NCBI GenBank assembly: GCA_964036045.1
Contig: OZ038400.1
Span: forward strand, 17,886,950-17,950,949
From: Eutreptiella sp. 'Long Island Sound 2002'
Lineage: Eukaryota > Euglenozoa > Euglenophyceae > Eutreptiales > Eutreptiaceae
Direction: 5' to 3'
DNA: 64,000 nucleotides
A program made the translations under genes and the position numbers. This document shows, piece after piece, positions 9,941 to 22,170 of the stretch. Under the pieces are notes generated by a model. The model was not told the DNA's origin and did not search any database. It was given only the letters and a program-made list of their open reading frames with translations. The number at the start of each line of letters is the position of its first letter. The stretch's first letter is position 1.

Positions 9941-12585
9941 TTTCCAGGCTTATCCTTGGAGCAATTCGCGGCACGTACCCCAGCACACAAGTGGCACACG
10001 AACCATTGCGCGGCAGCCCCGTGACACTACACAAACCAAGCCAACCCCCCCCCCCCCCCCACCCACCATGGCTGGGTAAGCTCCTAAGTGCTGCTCGGGT
10101 GTCACGCCCTATAGAGTAAGGACCACCACACTCAATTAGCCATGTGGGGCGTGTATTTGAATAACCTGCGACCCGTTGGATACGGCCTTGTTTATGGTGG
10201 GGTAAGGTTTAGGGGGGCATGCATCTTTGTACTGACATAGGTGCCAAGCTAATGGTTCTCCTCGCCATCCATCGCCCTCTCCGCGTTCTCAACCTCAACC
10301 CCTCAACTGCTTCACACCCCTTGTGTGTGGTCACACACTTTGCTTGGATTGAAAACAAGTACGGACAAAGTTACCAATAGCATTCATCTCAGGGCTCCAA
10401 ACCTGGTCCGTCTCCTCATTCTCTTGGCCGCAATCTTCACACTCCCAATCCCCAGGCATGCTCACAACACCGCCTGCGAGTGGAAGCATGGTGGTCTTGG
10501 AGAGATGCGAATTAAGGACAAGCGAGGTGCTCCAACCTTTCGTGCACCAACAATCCTATGCCAAAAGGGACCAAAGATCGAGCACATCCGACAAAAGATG
10601 GCCATTTCATCCACGGACAATATTTCGGTACAATGTACGCAGAGGGATAGTACAGTACCATGTAGTATATGTACGATGTAGTATATGTACCTGAAAATAT
10701 GCGATACCCCTTGTGAATATACTGCAAACCGTACTGTACAGCATAGTAGTTGGTCAAGCATTTTGCGTGCACCAAAAACTAAGAAGAAAGGCCGCCCATT
10801 CGAATTTTGTACTACGAGGAAGCAATTTGCTATGCTGCATTTATACCGCTATATTGTTGGGACCCCGCGCACAAAAGCCTTTCTTGTTGACCGGCGTCAC
10901 CGGGGTGCAAGTACAAGACAAAACACATCAAGCGCACTACATTATACTATTGTGTAGGACACTATTGTCTTGCACATGCATAGTAAAGCATTATGGTACA
11001 ATACAGTAGACTACAGCACAAGGGCGCGAAGACTCCGATGATTGCCTCACCTGGACACGCAAGGATTGCAGGGATTCAAAAGCAAAATGGCAAGTGTGTG
11101 CACCATGGAGCCTTCGTCAAAACAAAATGCATTCGGCACTCATTCGTAAGCTTTCCAAATGGTTGCGAACTAGCAACTGCACCACTTTGCATCCCCAATG
11201 ATTACCCATCCTCCCTTCCTCCGGAGGGAGAAAACCCAATTCTCAACTGAAAATGCAAAACTCACTGTTTTTGCCCCTAGATCCAAAAAAAAAACACTAG
11301 ATCTTATCTTGTATCAACGTCGACGTGCAAAAGTGCCTTGGAAAATCGTCCGGATTTTTCGGCTACCGTGGATGTGAAAATCCCTTGTATATGCAGATGT
11401 TTCAACGATTCATCGAACCGGCGTTCCTTTGGCCTTTTTTCGAGGCACTGGGTTCACTGTGGTAGGGGATTATCCATGGTAGGCAATCGCTGCAGCACAG
11501 TGTGAGCAGATCCTAAAAAGCAGCCTGATTCTACAGGAGGGCCACACATGTGCTCCCTTGGAGGGCACAGCAGGTGGACTAGTATAGCACTGTTGCCCTG
11601 TGGTGAAGAGACATAGGGGAGTTTCAGACATTGCCTGTTCCCAGATTGCCGTGAGGTTACTAGCATAAGCAGGCCCCTCCCCCCTACTCTCAGACGAGAG
11701 AGTTGCCAAATGTGCTGCTGCTTTTGTCAATCTTGTGCACAAACTGTAAATTGGTGATGAATACATTCACGAAATGTGCCTCACAGTTGGATTCTTTAGA
11801 GCTGGGCTGTGGCATTGCATAAGCAAGCACACTCCGTGTAAACCAATCCATGCACATTGCCCAAAGCCATGAGAACATTATGGAGACTAAATGGAAAATG
11901 GACGGGGGGGGGGCGCACCTGCACCTCCTCTTTCCTTTCGTTGTTGTTTCCTCTTTTGGCCTGGGGGACTTTGTTGAAGCCAAGGCTCAATTCTTGAGGG
12001 TCGATGTCAAACTGCAAAGCGGTGTAACCGACGGATGAAGAAAGCCAATGCGGCGTTCGTCAGGCAACATAGCACGCCACATACCATTGCAACGATGTTA
12101 CACGGCAATGCATAGCAACAGTACACAGAATTATGCAAAGGAGATAGGTAGATTTTGAGGTCGGCCAGCAGCCACTGGCAGGGCCACAGCCCCACATACT
12201 TGCGTAGCACCCTAGCGGCTTGTCGCGCGGGTGTCTCCATGCAATGGTCCGCCATAATAAGTACTAGAAAATGGAATGTGCGAGGCAGCGTGGACGTGAA
12301 AGCTTTTGAGAGGCCCAAATGCTCCAAATCATTACACGTGACGCATGCTGCCTAAACGTACTAGAGATGGTAGTCTGGATGGCTAGTGAACAACATATAT
12401 CAGATTCTAGTGTTGCTACAATCGTCGGTTTTGGCTAGTACAAAAGTGCTGCATTCTATGGGCAGTTTACCTTATGTTTGAAGGTTGTATTACTGAACGT
12501 ACATATTTTAACATTTTCATGTAAGTGGTACAACGACTGAGTTAATGGTACAGCAGTTGGCAACTTTACCTTAGCCTACAATAAA
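9941..12585. other. Intergenic or intronic region, no gene recognised
   Basis: Short frames only. It contains a C/A tract (about 10048-10062), small tandem TAGTATATGTAC words at 10664-10690 with many GTAC/TGTA inverted words to 10995 (possibly a decayed small element), and A and G homopolymers. No RNA gene was identified. Confidence 0.35.
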
Positions 12586-13236
12586 ATGTCTTATAACAAG
12601 TCATCCGAAATGAAGGCCATTGGGATATCACAAGCCTTCTCGGCCGCTCATTTAGCACCATACGAGACTTTTTTGTCTGGGTTGGTTGGAATCATTTGCA
12701 ACATTCTGAGACATTTTTCCGGGACATCCAAAAATGCCGGCGACAAGGGTGTGGTCCTCATCATTGCTGCAGCGGATTTTTTTATCGCAGATGGAAAATA
12801 TTTCCTTCATTGCGCCGATATATCCCCACCTGTATGCGTGGACATGACTGCCATGTTTGGTGCCATTTTTTCTTCCCAGCGCTTTGCGCCGGGCTTTTTT
12901 CACCTTAACGCCGTCCGTGTTGAAGCTATTTGGGCATTGGTAGACTTGCAGAGTCCCAAGATGTCAAGATCTGAAGTCCTAGACATTGCGGAAGCCATCT
13001 GACACTTTAACGAGGGTGGAACATTATTGGTCATTGTACTTTAACGGCGCTTGGATCGTGAAATTGGGCAAAATGGTTGTTGGTGTCACCGCCACCTTGT
13101 TTGGCGCGCGCGTCTACAACATCACGGGCAGGACGTCCCAAAAAGTGATCTCGAAAAAGCCAAGCCGTTCACTGTGGTAGGGAAGTACTTCGAAGTACTT
13201 TACCGCATGACTGCCTTCACCCCATTATTAGAGTGA
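12586..13236 (+). pseudogene. Open frame broken by stops, unknown protein
   Basis: A 138-codon frame (12586-13002) is followed in the same frame, after stop codons at 13000-13002 and about 13042, by another open stretch to 13236. Composition is protein-like (FSAAHLAPYETFLSGLVG, PKMSRSEVLDIAEAI). No family was recognised. It could be a decayed gene or an exon read into an intron. Confidence 0.25.
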
Positions 13237-13550
13237 ATACAGTTACTATTATCAGAGTGAATAGGGGTACTGACCATAACTTGCCAACCCTGACAATGAA
13301 TATTGTCTTCATATACTAAAAATAGCCTGATTTCAACAGGGTTAACTCGCCGCCGGGAACCCAGCTTGCTTTGGTGCTTTCCTTTGTTGTCACTTGTTTT
13401 TTCTCATCTGCTCAGTCTCTTGGTGTTGTTGCTGCTGGGTCTTACTGTGTTTTTTTTTGTTTTTTTTATGTGTTTCTGTGTCTTTGTGTTTGCTGTTTGC
13501 TGGCTGTGTTTCTCGATCCTGCTATTAACGTGTGCCGCCCGCTGGCAGAA

Positions 13551-13631
13551 GGTCGTTTGCCCGAGCGGTCAAGGGGTGGCACTCAAGTTGCCATAGTTTC
13601 GGCTGCGTGGTTTCGAATCCCACAGCGACCA
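13551..13631 (+). tRNA. tRNA-Leu (anticodon CAA)
   Basis: An 81-nt cloverleaf. The acceptor stem GGTCGTT pairs with AGCGACC over 7 bp (one G-T), followed by discriminator A. There is a D arm with a G-rich loop and an anticodon stem TGGCA/TGCCA closing the loop CTCAAGT, with anticodon CAA at 13584-13586. A long type II variable arm follows, as expected for leucine, then a T arm with loop TTCGAAT (one mismatch in the stem). CCA is not encoded as a full tail. No intron is present. A T-rich stretch precedes it at 13448-13470, and TTTT, a possible Pol III stop, follows at about 13664. Confidence 0.92.
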
Positions 13632-14320
13632 GCACCTTTCCGTTCGTTCAGCTTGCAACTTGTTTTCACAACTCCGCTGCGTACGGATGTGATTTTGCGA
13701 ACTTCTGCGGTTATTTTCATGGGATCCCGTCTTTCCCATTGCCAACTTTTATTGTTGTTTAACGCACAGTCGGGGCTCACATGTTCCATGCAAAAAAGAT
13801 ATGTTGCATAGAAAAAAGTTTGTGGAGCGCGGAGGGCGTGCCTTGGGACGAATTTTTGGCCTGAACGACATGTGCACCAAGGTGTAAGGGAACAACTCCT
13901 CGGGAGAATGAACAAGGAGTGTTCCGTCGCCATGGTGCCACGTCGCAAAGTTGAAGTGTTCCCTATGGCCCACGGCAAACGCCCCGTAGTTGACTATTGG
14001 TAGCTAGCTGCCTCCCCGAAAGCACTATTGTGCATCAATGTGTTGGCCCATTGGAAACAACTTGCGAAACGTTGTCATTTGATTTCATACCCGTCTCCCC
14101 ATGAAAGTCAGACTCATGGATATGAATCCGTTGTGCCAAAACGTAGTTGTATGCTATGCGTGCATTCAAAAGTCTATTAGGAGGGAGCTCGTTAATCAAC
14201 CGTCAAGGGCCATCTTTGTCAGGAATTATTGATTGCTTCGTCATCACCCGAACCCGATTTTGCTGCTAGTTGAGAGGCATCCTCCCATGCAAAATTGTTA
14301 TTCTTGAAGGTGAAAGCGAC
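13632..14320. other. Region between tRNA-Leu and APRT
   Basis: A 74-codon minus-strand frame at 13749-13973 begins MGHREHFNFATWHHGDG and has plausible composition, but it is unassigned. No promoter motif for the APRT gene was recognised. Confidence 0.3.
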
Positions 14321-17300
14321 ATGCCCAACGCGGTGCAGCTCGGTCCCAATCATTTTTGCTTGGATCAAGCGGACGAGAATGTGAAGCTGGTTGCCAAAAA
14401 CATTCCTTGGTACGGGCCGAAGTATTCACCACACGACGTACCTTCGTTTTATGACATCTCTGGCGTTGTCGAGAATCCCGCGGTTTTCAAGTTAGTGATC
14501 GACCTCTTCGTCGAGCGCTACAAAGCCGCCGGAGACGCAGGTCTGGGCTTCAAACGGTGATTTATTGCCCATTGTGTCTTGGTTGCGTTTTGTTTTAGTT
14601 GCACAATGTCAAGGATGTACACGTTTCCCATATCCCGTAGGCACCAAAGACCTACGGCACACGATATCACCACTGCCATATCCGCTGCGATTTCCTGTGG
14701 CACATACCACGGATGTCTGCGGATATCCTTGTGCCTATGCCACGGATATAAGCCACTGCCTATCGTATCCCGGTTAATTTTATTCAAGCAATGTCCACAA
14801 ACATGCTTCCCAAGTACTATTAAGACGGCGACCCGGCCAATCTCCTCAAGCACATTGATCTACTGTACAAGTTGGATCCACGTATCAATGGTTTTTAGGG
14901 ACATGGGATTCGGAATCGTTGTTCAATACGTGACGTGCCGCCCTGCATCTCGTCGAACACTAAAATCATATCCACACATCATAAGATGATTAGCTCTGTG
15001 CTAGCGTCTCGTTTTCCCGTGATGATTGCTTTGTTGCATGCAAGGCATGAGGAGGACGCAACGACACCGCATGAACGCATATTTGTTCCGTACTAATTTT
15101 TGTTGGGTCCACTCCTTTCCACGAGAATAGAGCACCACATGTTCCGCGACGCAACGAGCACGAGCAGAACCACGAGTCTGCGACGGTGAAAACCAACCGA
15201 CGTGCTTGTAGTTGTTGCCACATTACGGTGATACACATTTCAAACATACGTGTCGGCCGCATGTTTGTTGGAGGAAGATTCCATTTGCTGCATCTTTTGG
15301 CGTGCGTTTTGTGAGTTGTGGTATTTGGGGTTGGGCCGTGCATCCATCGAGAACTTTCCGCGATTCGACGGCAAAAGTGGGGGCGATTAAGACATGCTAA
15401 GCTCATCGTGAGCGCTTGATGAAACGTGTGGCCGCACAAAAGCCCTAAGCCCATCGGAGGGGCGGGGCACAACAGCCACGAACATGGCGCGGGTTCGATA
15501 GCTAATGGTATCCGAACTACTACTACTGGAGTTCATGGTTCCCAAGGTAGCAACGCCGGATCATTCCACTCGATTGTACAATTTTCCGTTGACAAGTGTA
15601 CATTGGAATTCAACGCGACCGATGACATACCAATTTGGTGGGGGCTCTCTAGAAGTCTCTTGGGATAACAACAAACGGAGGCACTACCGGAGAACAGGCA
15701 AGAGGGGCCATGTTGGGGCTATGTGAACACAACACGGTATGGGGTGGGGGGGTATTTTTCACCTCCGTGTTGGCCGGCCGTGTTATCACGCCTTTTCTCC
15801 ACCAAGTTTCGTGCTTGGGGGTCAGTCGGCACCTTTGGCAACCGAGTGTTGGTCGGAAGCCCTTTGGGCCCCCCGTGGCCGCCCTGCTTGTAGGGCCTCA
15901 TTGCTTTGTTTTCGGGGTGCATCCGGCAATGCACCTTCCACTTTCATGCCCCATCACCAAGAGTTGGGGGAGGAAACGTACGGTTTCGTGCGTCGGGGCC
16001 ATTTGAGCAAAATTGTTTTGGCAAATTGCATATGCTTGTGCACGAGACACGGCATAAGTACACACTTGAGATCAACAAGGCTCCATGATGGCGCGGTATC
16101 CGCATAATGCGTGGTGTCTAAGAGTAGCATGGCGTTATCGGTGGGAAGGCGTGTCTAGTTTCGCTTGGCGGGGTCTACCTTTTCGCCCCCGATGCATGCA
16201 CCTCCGCTTAGGCCCAACACACGTGGCGGGATACGAGGCACGAGGCTTTATCTTCGGTCCACCTATCGCTTTGGCGCTGGGAATCCCTTTCATAATGATC
16301 CGCAAAGCAGGTGAGATGCGGCTAGGGTGCAATTTGGTTTGGGGTTTGTGCGCTATTGTGTGATCATTGCCCCCTCGGTGCATGTGCAAGCTCCCCATCT
16401 CCCCGCTTGTGGTCTCTACCAAGGGCGCTGTGTACGTGATCTATGTTGTAGGTTGCATGCTCCCGGAAAAGGTGTCCTGCCATTGGTAACAACGTATTGC
16501 ACATGCATCTTGTTGTGGTGCACCACCACTTAGCACACTATTCATTAATCACTCCCGCAACGATGTTGTTTCTCAGGTAAGTTGCCCGGTGTACTTGTTA
16601 CCGGCGGGTCATATATTACCGAATACAGCAAAGACGAGATTGTGTTGCGCTTGGGGGCCGTTAAGAAAGGGGATCGCGTGTTGTTGATCGACGATTTGAT
16701 CGCGACTGGTGGGACTGCGTTGGCGGGTTTCGACTTGGTGGACGCATTGGGTGCAACGGTGCATGAATTCGCAGCCATGGTCGCGCTTCCGTTTTTGAAC
16801 GGCGTGGAAAAGATCCATGCCCATAGAGAAGGCCGGTATCTTCCTGTAGTTGCCTTTCACTTTCTACCATGGTATTATGGCACGAACTTGGGTCCTCCTT
16901 TAGCTGCCGGTGGTTTTCACATCGGTTTCTTGAATCCCTTTGCCCGCAGTACGATGTGTGGCCACACGTCTCATTCATGTATCATGAATGTCTACTACCT
17001 CTAGAGACAAGTGCAATGACGTAAACTGAATCGAACTACACTTGTTGCGTGTGTCTACACAAGCACTAGGTTGCAAACTAGTGTCTTGGACCACCGAAAC
17101 CGCCGCAGCCTGGATACGGAAAGACTACTCCCCTAAGTGAACAAGCAGGGGGAAGAGGAGAAGGCGAAGGAGAGGCACAAGACGGGTAGCATAGCTATGC
17201 CCAGGGCTGTATTGTGCCCCGAGTTCGGCTGAAGGCATATTTGAGGGTTCACAAGTGTACGCCTCGAGACAAAAGACACGAAAACACGAGCTTAGAATCC

Positions 17301-18020
17301 AAACGAGAACGAAAAAAGAAGCCCAAATGTTGGGATTTTCAACCCAAGCTCATCTTGGAAGATGACGGACGCATCATGGAGTACAAATGATGCTATTGTC
17401 CAAGGCGGCCGAGCGCTTGCTACAGGCTTTTCGTCGCCGGGTCGTCATAAGGCAAGGGAACAACAGGCGATACCACTACAAAAAACGACCACACCGTGGG
17501 TTTCTCACCTGCTTTACCCCACGCTGGGCAGTGCCCAATTTACACAGCCATTGGACCCGGCAGCACTGCGTTCAGCCTCGAGGCCCTAGGGGGTAGTGTG
17601 AACTATGGGTCACTAGGGGCCATGAGGGTGGCCAACACCCATCATCACCCAAGGCATCACCGACCAAAAAATTGGTGTTTTGATTTAACGTTTAACTGTG
17701 GTTCCGTTCCGCAGTTGCTTTAGTGGTCCACAACACTTACGTTGCGATCACATCAAGCCCTTTTGCACATTCACATCCGGTCGCACATTCATGAAAAAAC
17801 CCAATGATGATTCTGCGGCTGCGTCAGTGGCTTCGTTGCCACCATTTTCTCAACATTCCGGCCGTCCCTTCGTCACATTAGGTTCAAGGACGTTCCCGTG
17901 TTCACTATGGTCGATGACAGCAGCATCGGGAAGGATATGTGCCGTGACCCGCCCGAAGGTACTCCGCGGGTCATTCCGGCGGCTGAAGCAGAGAAGACGG
18001 CACAATCTTTGGGTTTGTGA
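14321..18020 (+). CDS. APRT: Adenine phosphoribosyltransferase, long form, four exons
   Basis: The enzyme converts adenine and PRPP to AMP and diphosphate in purine salvage, usually in the cytosol. Exons are 14321-14540, 16212-16310, 16577-16835 and 17882-18020, 717 nt in all, giving 238 residues. Every join is in phase: GCAG/GTCTGG to CTTAG/GCCC, GCAG/GTGAGA to CTCAG/GTAAG, GCCG/GTATCT to CATTAG/GTTC. Visible motifs are WYGPKYSPHDVPSFYDIS (N-terminal hood), YEARGFIFGPPIALALGIPF, RKAGKLPG, and the PRPP loop VLLIDDLIATGGTALAG. Exon 4 restores FKDVPVFTMVDDSSIG and a tail ending SLGL. Typical APRT is about 180 residues. This length and the WY-SP-VP-F opening resemble the long form of Leishmania and related trypanosomatids. 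The start at 14321 is the first Met next to the conserved region; one at 14270 is possible. Confidence 0.9.
14541..16211 (+). other. APRT intron 1 (1671 bp)
   Basis: A GT-AG intron with donor GTCTGG and acceptor CCGCTTAG. It contains a short region of TATCC/GGATA inverted words (about 14660-14760). It also has some open frames, such as 15426-15668, that I could not tie to a gene. The frame reading into the exon from 16085 is intronic up to 16211. Confidence 0.75.
16836..17881 (+). other. APRT intron 3 (1046 bp)
   Basis: A GT-AG intron with donor GTATCT and acceptor TCACATTAG. It contains a 65-bp fragment (17123-17187) of the inverted-repeat sequence that bounds the 3' end of the tyrosine-recombinase gene near 30.7-31.1 kb. 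An uninterrupted frame into the intron from exon 3 would give a different C-terminus; the spliced version restores conserved APRT residues and is preferred. Confidence 0.75.
17123..17187 (+). repeat. Diverged fragment of the 30.7/31.1-kb inverted-repeat sequence
   Basis: Matches the 31031-31100 arm read on the minus strand, through GACTACTCCC, TAAGTGAACA and a purine tract of GGGAAGAGGAGAAGG type followed by AGAGGCACAAG. Several substitutions. It indicates that the element family has other copies, one now inside an APRT intron. Confidence 0.75.
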
Positions 18021-19290
18021 TGTGGCATCTTGGTCAACTGATACGTGAGATGGAAGTCGGGGGAAAGCATGCCGCCGTGCATTCTGCTTTTAGCCGCATC
18101 GAAACCGATTGGGGAAACACAAGGGCGGATTGTGCTTCCACAGAAGGAGATGTGTGGCATGGCACAACTGATGTGGAACAGCAAAGTGCAATCGGTGTTC
18201 AACGGCTGAGGTGCTGGCTATGGTTTGGGAACGGTGTGGGTTCCATGTTCGTCGGCTGACCTACAGTGGTCTTGCACAGTTGTGAACGAGCCCTGTGGCA
18301 GGATTGCGCTTATATATAATGGTTGGGTGTGTTGTAAGTCGTTCGCAATCGTTGAAGTGATTGGAAGAGTGAAGGGAGCGTGGTTTGAATCTGCGCCTGA
18401 CACTTCCTGTCGAGACTGCATATTGTGCCAGCCCTAACATTACCCCTCCCATGCAAGTTGCATGCATCTGAGGGGAGGTGGCATACCAAGGACCGCCTGA
18501 GAAGCGCAGATACCGAAGTGCATGTCACAGCATCTGAAGGAATCCAACCAAAGGTTTCAAAAATTTGTGGCAGTCGCGTGTTGGAAGGAGTTGCATTAGC
18601 GCAATTCTCTGCGATGACCGCAGTTTTCCGTGAAAGTCTTCACTGGTCAGGACCAATTTTGGGGACTCTTTCCTGCGCAGTTCAGGAAGTAGTGGACGAA
18701 CAGGTGGATCACAAGATGTTCTGCTCTGGGTGCTTACATGCAATGGAGCATTTTCTTTTTTTTTTTGACAATACACAGTTCTCAGTCCATGGTCTGCAGT
18801 TCTGGTGTGCCAGCCCATCATACAATCGAGCAATTGAACATTTTCTGTTGACACCCGTCATTCCACAATTTTGATTCAACATCTGCCTCTCATGTCATTT
18901 GCTTGGATCTGGTCAGGCCCTGCGGCCCTGATGGCTGGCACAGGGTGTTCACCAGTTCACCATTACACGCAACGATGCAACGTGTGCAATTGGACTTGGA
19001 GCGCAGGGATTGCAGCAAACGGCACGGGTCATGGGCATATTGGCGGTGTTCCCCATTCGGATATAGTTGTTGTTTTTTTGCTTTGCCCGGCTGTGTGCAC
19101 CCAACGAACGAAGTTTCAATCGTGAGAGGAACCTGCGAAATGGTGCGACGATTTCGCTCCTTCAAATTGTTTGGTACATGGCCACGCATCGTGAGTACCT
19201 GTTGTATCCAAGGGATATGAACATGTTCAGCTCCAGGGTCCGAAGTATGCAGGCGGCCATCAGACAGTCATATCAATAGTGATGAGCTGA
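18021..19290 (+). other. Possible exons of unknown plus-strand gene(s)
   Basis: A 149-codon frame (18425-18874) and frames at 18903-19220 and 19067-19279 have protein-like composition, for example HWSGPILGTLSCAVQEVV and MFSSRVRSMQAAIRQSYQ. They are unrecognised, and no splice chain was established. Minus-strand frames also exist, so orientation is not certain. Confidence 0.25.
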
Positions 19291-20010
19291 CCACCATGAT
19301 CTTGTGCCCGTGCCTCTCTGCCTCGTTGCACAACGTGTGTAGAAGTTGCACAGACAGGGCTGCCGTGTGCTTTACTTATCCCCATGGGGACCAATCACAT
19401 TCTTCTGGACTGGGTAAACAAAATTTCTCATTCAAACTTGTTGAAGGACCAAAGTAATTTGACCTTTTCTTTTGCAAGCTGCACCACGACGTATCAACGC
19501 AGCAGAAGTGAGAAGCTTTTCGGTGTGCGTAGGCATGCGATGGAACAATAACTTGAGCACGATCAATGAGTTGTGCGAGGCCCTGCAAGGGCGCAACTCT
19601 ATTCTGCTATTTTTTTCCACGTCGCACGTGGGCTTCTACTGATGCACACGTGCTCCGCCACTGCCTAAGGCATGGTATCTGTCTAGTTGAAAGGTTTATC
19701 ACAGACATCATTTTGTGACGCCGTTCTGACCCCATGCAACAGCACAAGCAAGCATTGTGCTTTGCCAAAACATGTCATACAAGCTGTACAACATCTCATC
19801 TGCACAATTAAAACCAGTTGGCCACCAATCAACCCACTCTGTCCACAAATCCAATGGTTTCCCAGGAACAACCCGTCACAGATATTGGTGCCGAAAACCA
19901 TCTGTGGAGCGTAAAAAGGAATGAGAAGTTCCTGTGTGATTCCGTATCTGACATTTTTGCCGACACAGTGTCTACAAACTACAGAACCCCCCCCAAAAAA
20001 GATGGTATGC
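19291..20010. other. No gene recognised
   Basis: Short overlapping frames on both strands (plus 19687-19914, minus 19683-20012), none with a recognisable motif. It ends at the C-rich tract starting near 20020. Confidence 0.3.
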
Positions 20011-20342
20011 ACGATGTCGCCCCCCCCCCCCCACCTCCCCCCCTCACCCCCCTATCAAATCCATCCCTACCCTCCCCCCCTTACCACCCATAGCCCCCCC
20101 TACCCTCCTCCCCTACCCTCTCCCCCTTACCTCCCCCTGGTGACCTGGCAGCAGGAAAAAACCCTCAGGATGGTAGCGGTGGGACGGTGGCCCACACACA
20201 CAGCAAGGCACCGGCCGCTCGAGTGACCGCTCTTGCGTCATCCCCGTGTCACGCCGCCCGCCACCCGTCCAGGACTGTTCCTTGGGCCAGAAATGCAGTC
20301 CTGTGGGGGGCAAGCGCAACTACGTGATCCTCCCCCAACCGC

Positions 20343-20478
20343 CGGGTGCCAACATGGCGCCAGCTCAGTGGCAGAGCACCACTGGGGTGCCGCCAACGTA
20401 CACGTGCGCCGTCGTGGTGCGACCTCCGGGGCAGAGCGCCACCGTGGCGCCGCCCAAACAGCCGTGCGCCATGTGGCC
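20343..20478 (-). repeat. Single inverted copy of the 120-bp repeat
   Basis: The reverse complement of one complete unit of the 21190-22170 array (GGCGCCACGGTGGCGCTCTG, then TACGTTGGCGGCACC, then TGGTGCTCTGCCACTGAG), lying about 0.8 kb before the array. Confidence 0.8.
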
Positions 20479-21189
20479 AACCCAGGAGTCTTGTTAGTCA
20501 ATGCGGGGTGTGGTGCTGGCCCCCACGTCGAGCATGCCGAGCTGTCTGTCGAGTGAAGCGAGCCGAAGTGGGCCAGGGGGGAGGGTAGGGAGGAGGAGGA
20601 GGAGGAGGAGGAGGAGGAGGAGGAGGAGCGCCCGCGGTGGCCCATGTTTCCCATGCCGGCAACACAAGCACAAAGGAATTTGCGAATCTACGGAGGGCCG
20701 CCACGATGTCCCCTGGGGGCCACATAACGGAGGCACCGCCAAGGGAAGTCCTCCGTCTTACCTCCGCCAGAGCAAGACGGGAGTTGTTGCGCATACCCGA
20801 GAACGTTCCTCCGGCCAGGCCGTACCGGTCCGGACGCCGATATGCACGGAGCTACAGTCCGATCCACCGGCCGGGTCCCTGTTGTCTGCGCAGACGGCCC
20901 TGGTCCACCTGAGTCAGCTTATCCAGGGACGGTCGACTGGGATGCGGGTCGCCCCGGGGGTTTCACCCCCGACTTAAGCTTGCTCCCGGGCTGAAGAGAA
21001 TGCGGCCCGGTACGTCTATGCGCACTGCCGGCGGGCTGATTACTGCCGGCGGTGCGTGTACGGTCACGCCACATGATCATGCGCACCGCCGGTGGTCTGG
21101 GTACCCTCGGGTTCTGTGAGTGCGGGACGTGTGCCATAGCGCTAGCACCGCGATGGTGTATCACTATGGAAGTCATTGAGCCAATGAGC

Positions 21190-22170
21190 TGACGCCATGT
21201 CGGCGCATGGTTGTCTAGGCGGCGCCACGGTGGCGCGCTGCCCTGGAGGTTGCGCCACGTCGGCGCACACATACGGTGGCGGCACCACGGTGGTGCTCTA
21301 CCACCGAGTTAGCGCCATGTGTGCGCACGGTTGTCCGGGCGCCGCCACAGTGGCATTATGACGGCGCACGCATACGTCGGCAGCACCACAATGGTGCTCT
21401 GCCACCGAGCTTGCGCCATGTTGGCGCGTGGTCGTCCGGGCGGCACCACGGTGGCGCTCTGCCCTGCAGGTTGCGCCACGACGGCGCATGTGACGTCGGC
21501 GGCACCACAGTGGTGCTCTATCACTGAGCTTGCGCCATGTCGGCGCATGGTTGTCCGGGCGGCACCACGGTGGCGCTCTGCCCTGGAGGTTGCGCCACGA
21601 CGGCGCATGTGTACGTTGGCGGCACCACGGTGGTGCTCTGTCACTGAGCTGGCACCACGTAGGCGCACCACTATTTGGGCGGCGCCACGGTGGCGCTCTG
21701 CCCTGGAGGTCGCGCCACGACGGCGGACGTGCATGTTGGCGGCACCACAGCGGTGCTCTACCACTGGCGCCTGGCGGTCGGCCGAGGCGGCGAGTATCGC
21801 CAATGACACATGAGGCAGTGAGCACCGCCGACGTCACGTCACCTTTGCACGAGGTGTCACGGAGGTTGGTGGAGCGCCGGGTATAGTCCTCACCATGGCA
21901 CCTCGAATATTGGCGTAGAGGAAACACCATGGCCAAGCTGGCGCACGGGTGTCTAGGTGGCGCCACGGTGGTGTTCCGCCTTGGAGCTCGCGCCAAGACG
22001 GCGTACTCGTACGTCGGCGGCACCACGGTGGTGCTCTGCCATTGACCTTCTCCCACGTCGGCGGTTGTCCGGGCGGCATCACGGTGGCGCTCCGCCTTGG
22101 AGGTCACACCACGACGGCGCACGTGTACGCCGGCAGCACCACGGTGGTGCTCTGCCACTGAGCTTGCGCC
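21190..22170 (+). repeat. 120-bp tandem repeat built of two related 60-bp halves
   Basis: Landmarks GAGCTTGCGCCATG recur at 21407, 21526 and 21646, about 120 bp apart. Each half carries a dyad around GGCACCACGGTGGTGC or GGCGCCACGGTGGCGC, so each unit can form two hairpins. A break at 21780-21940 separates the last units. The 286-codon minus frame 21298-22158 and its plus counterparts are artefacts. Confidence 0.85.

Noticed and set aside
15480-15515. tRNA-like T-loop word GGGTTCGAT near 15.49 kb
   Set aside because: No matching acceptor or anticodon stems could be drawn around it.
15426-15668. 80-codon plus frame with SNAGSFHSIVQFSVDKC
   Set aside because: Lies inside APRT intron 1, with no recognised domain and no splice support.
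16577-17004. APRT third exon extended as one 140-codon frame to 17004
   Set aside because: A GCCG/GTATCT donor joined to the CATTAG acceptor at 17881 is in phase and restores conserved C-terminal APRT residues; the extension does not.
21298-22158. 286-codon minus frame rich in Ala, Arg, Pro
   Set aside because: Falls entirely in the 120-bp tandem repeat and repeats with its period on both strands.
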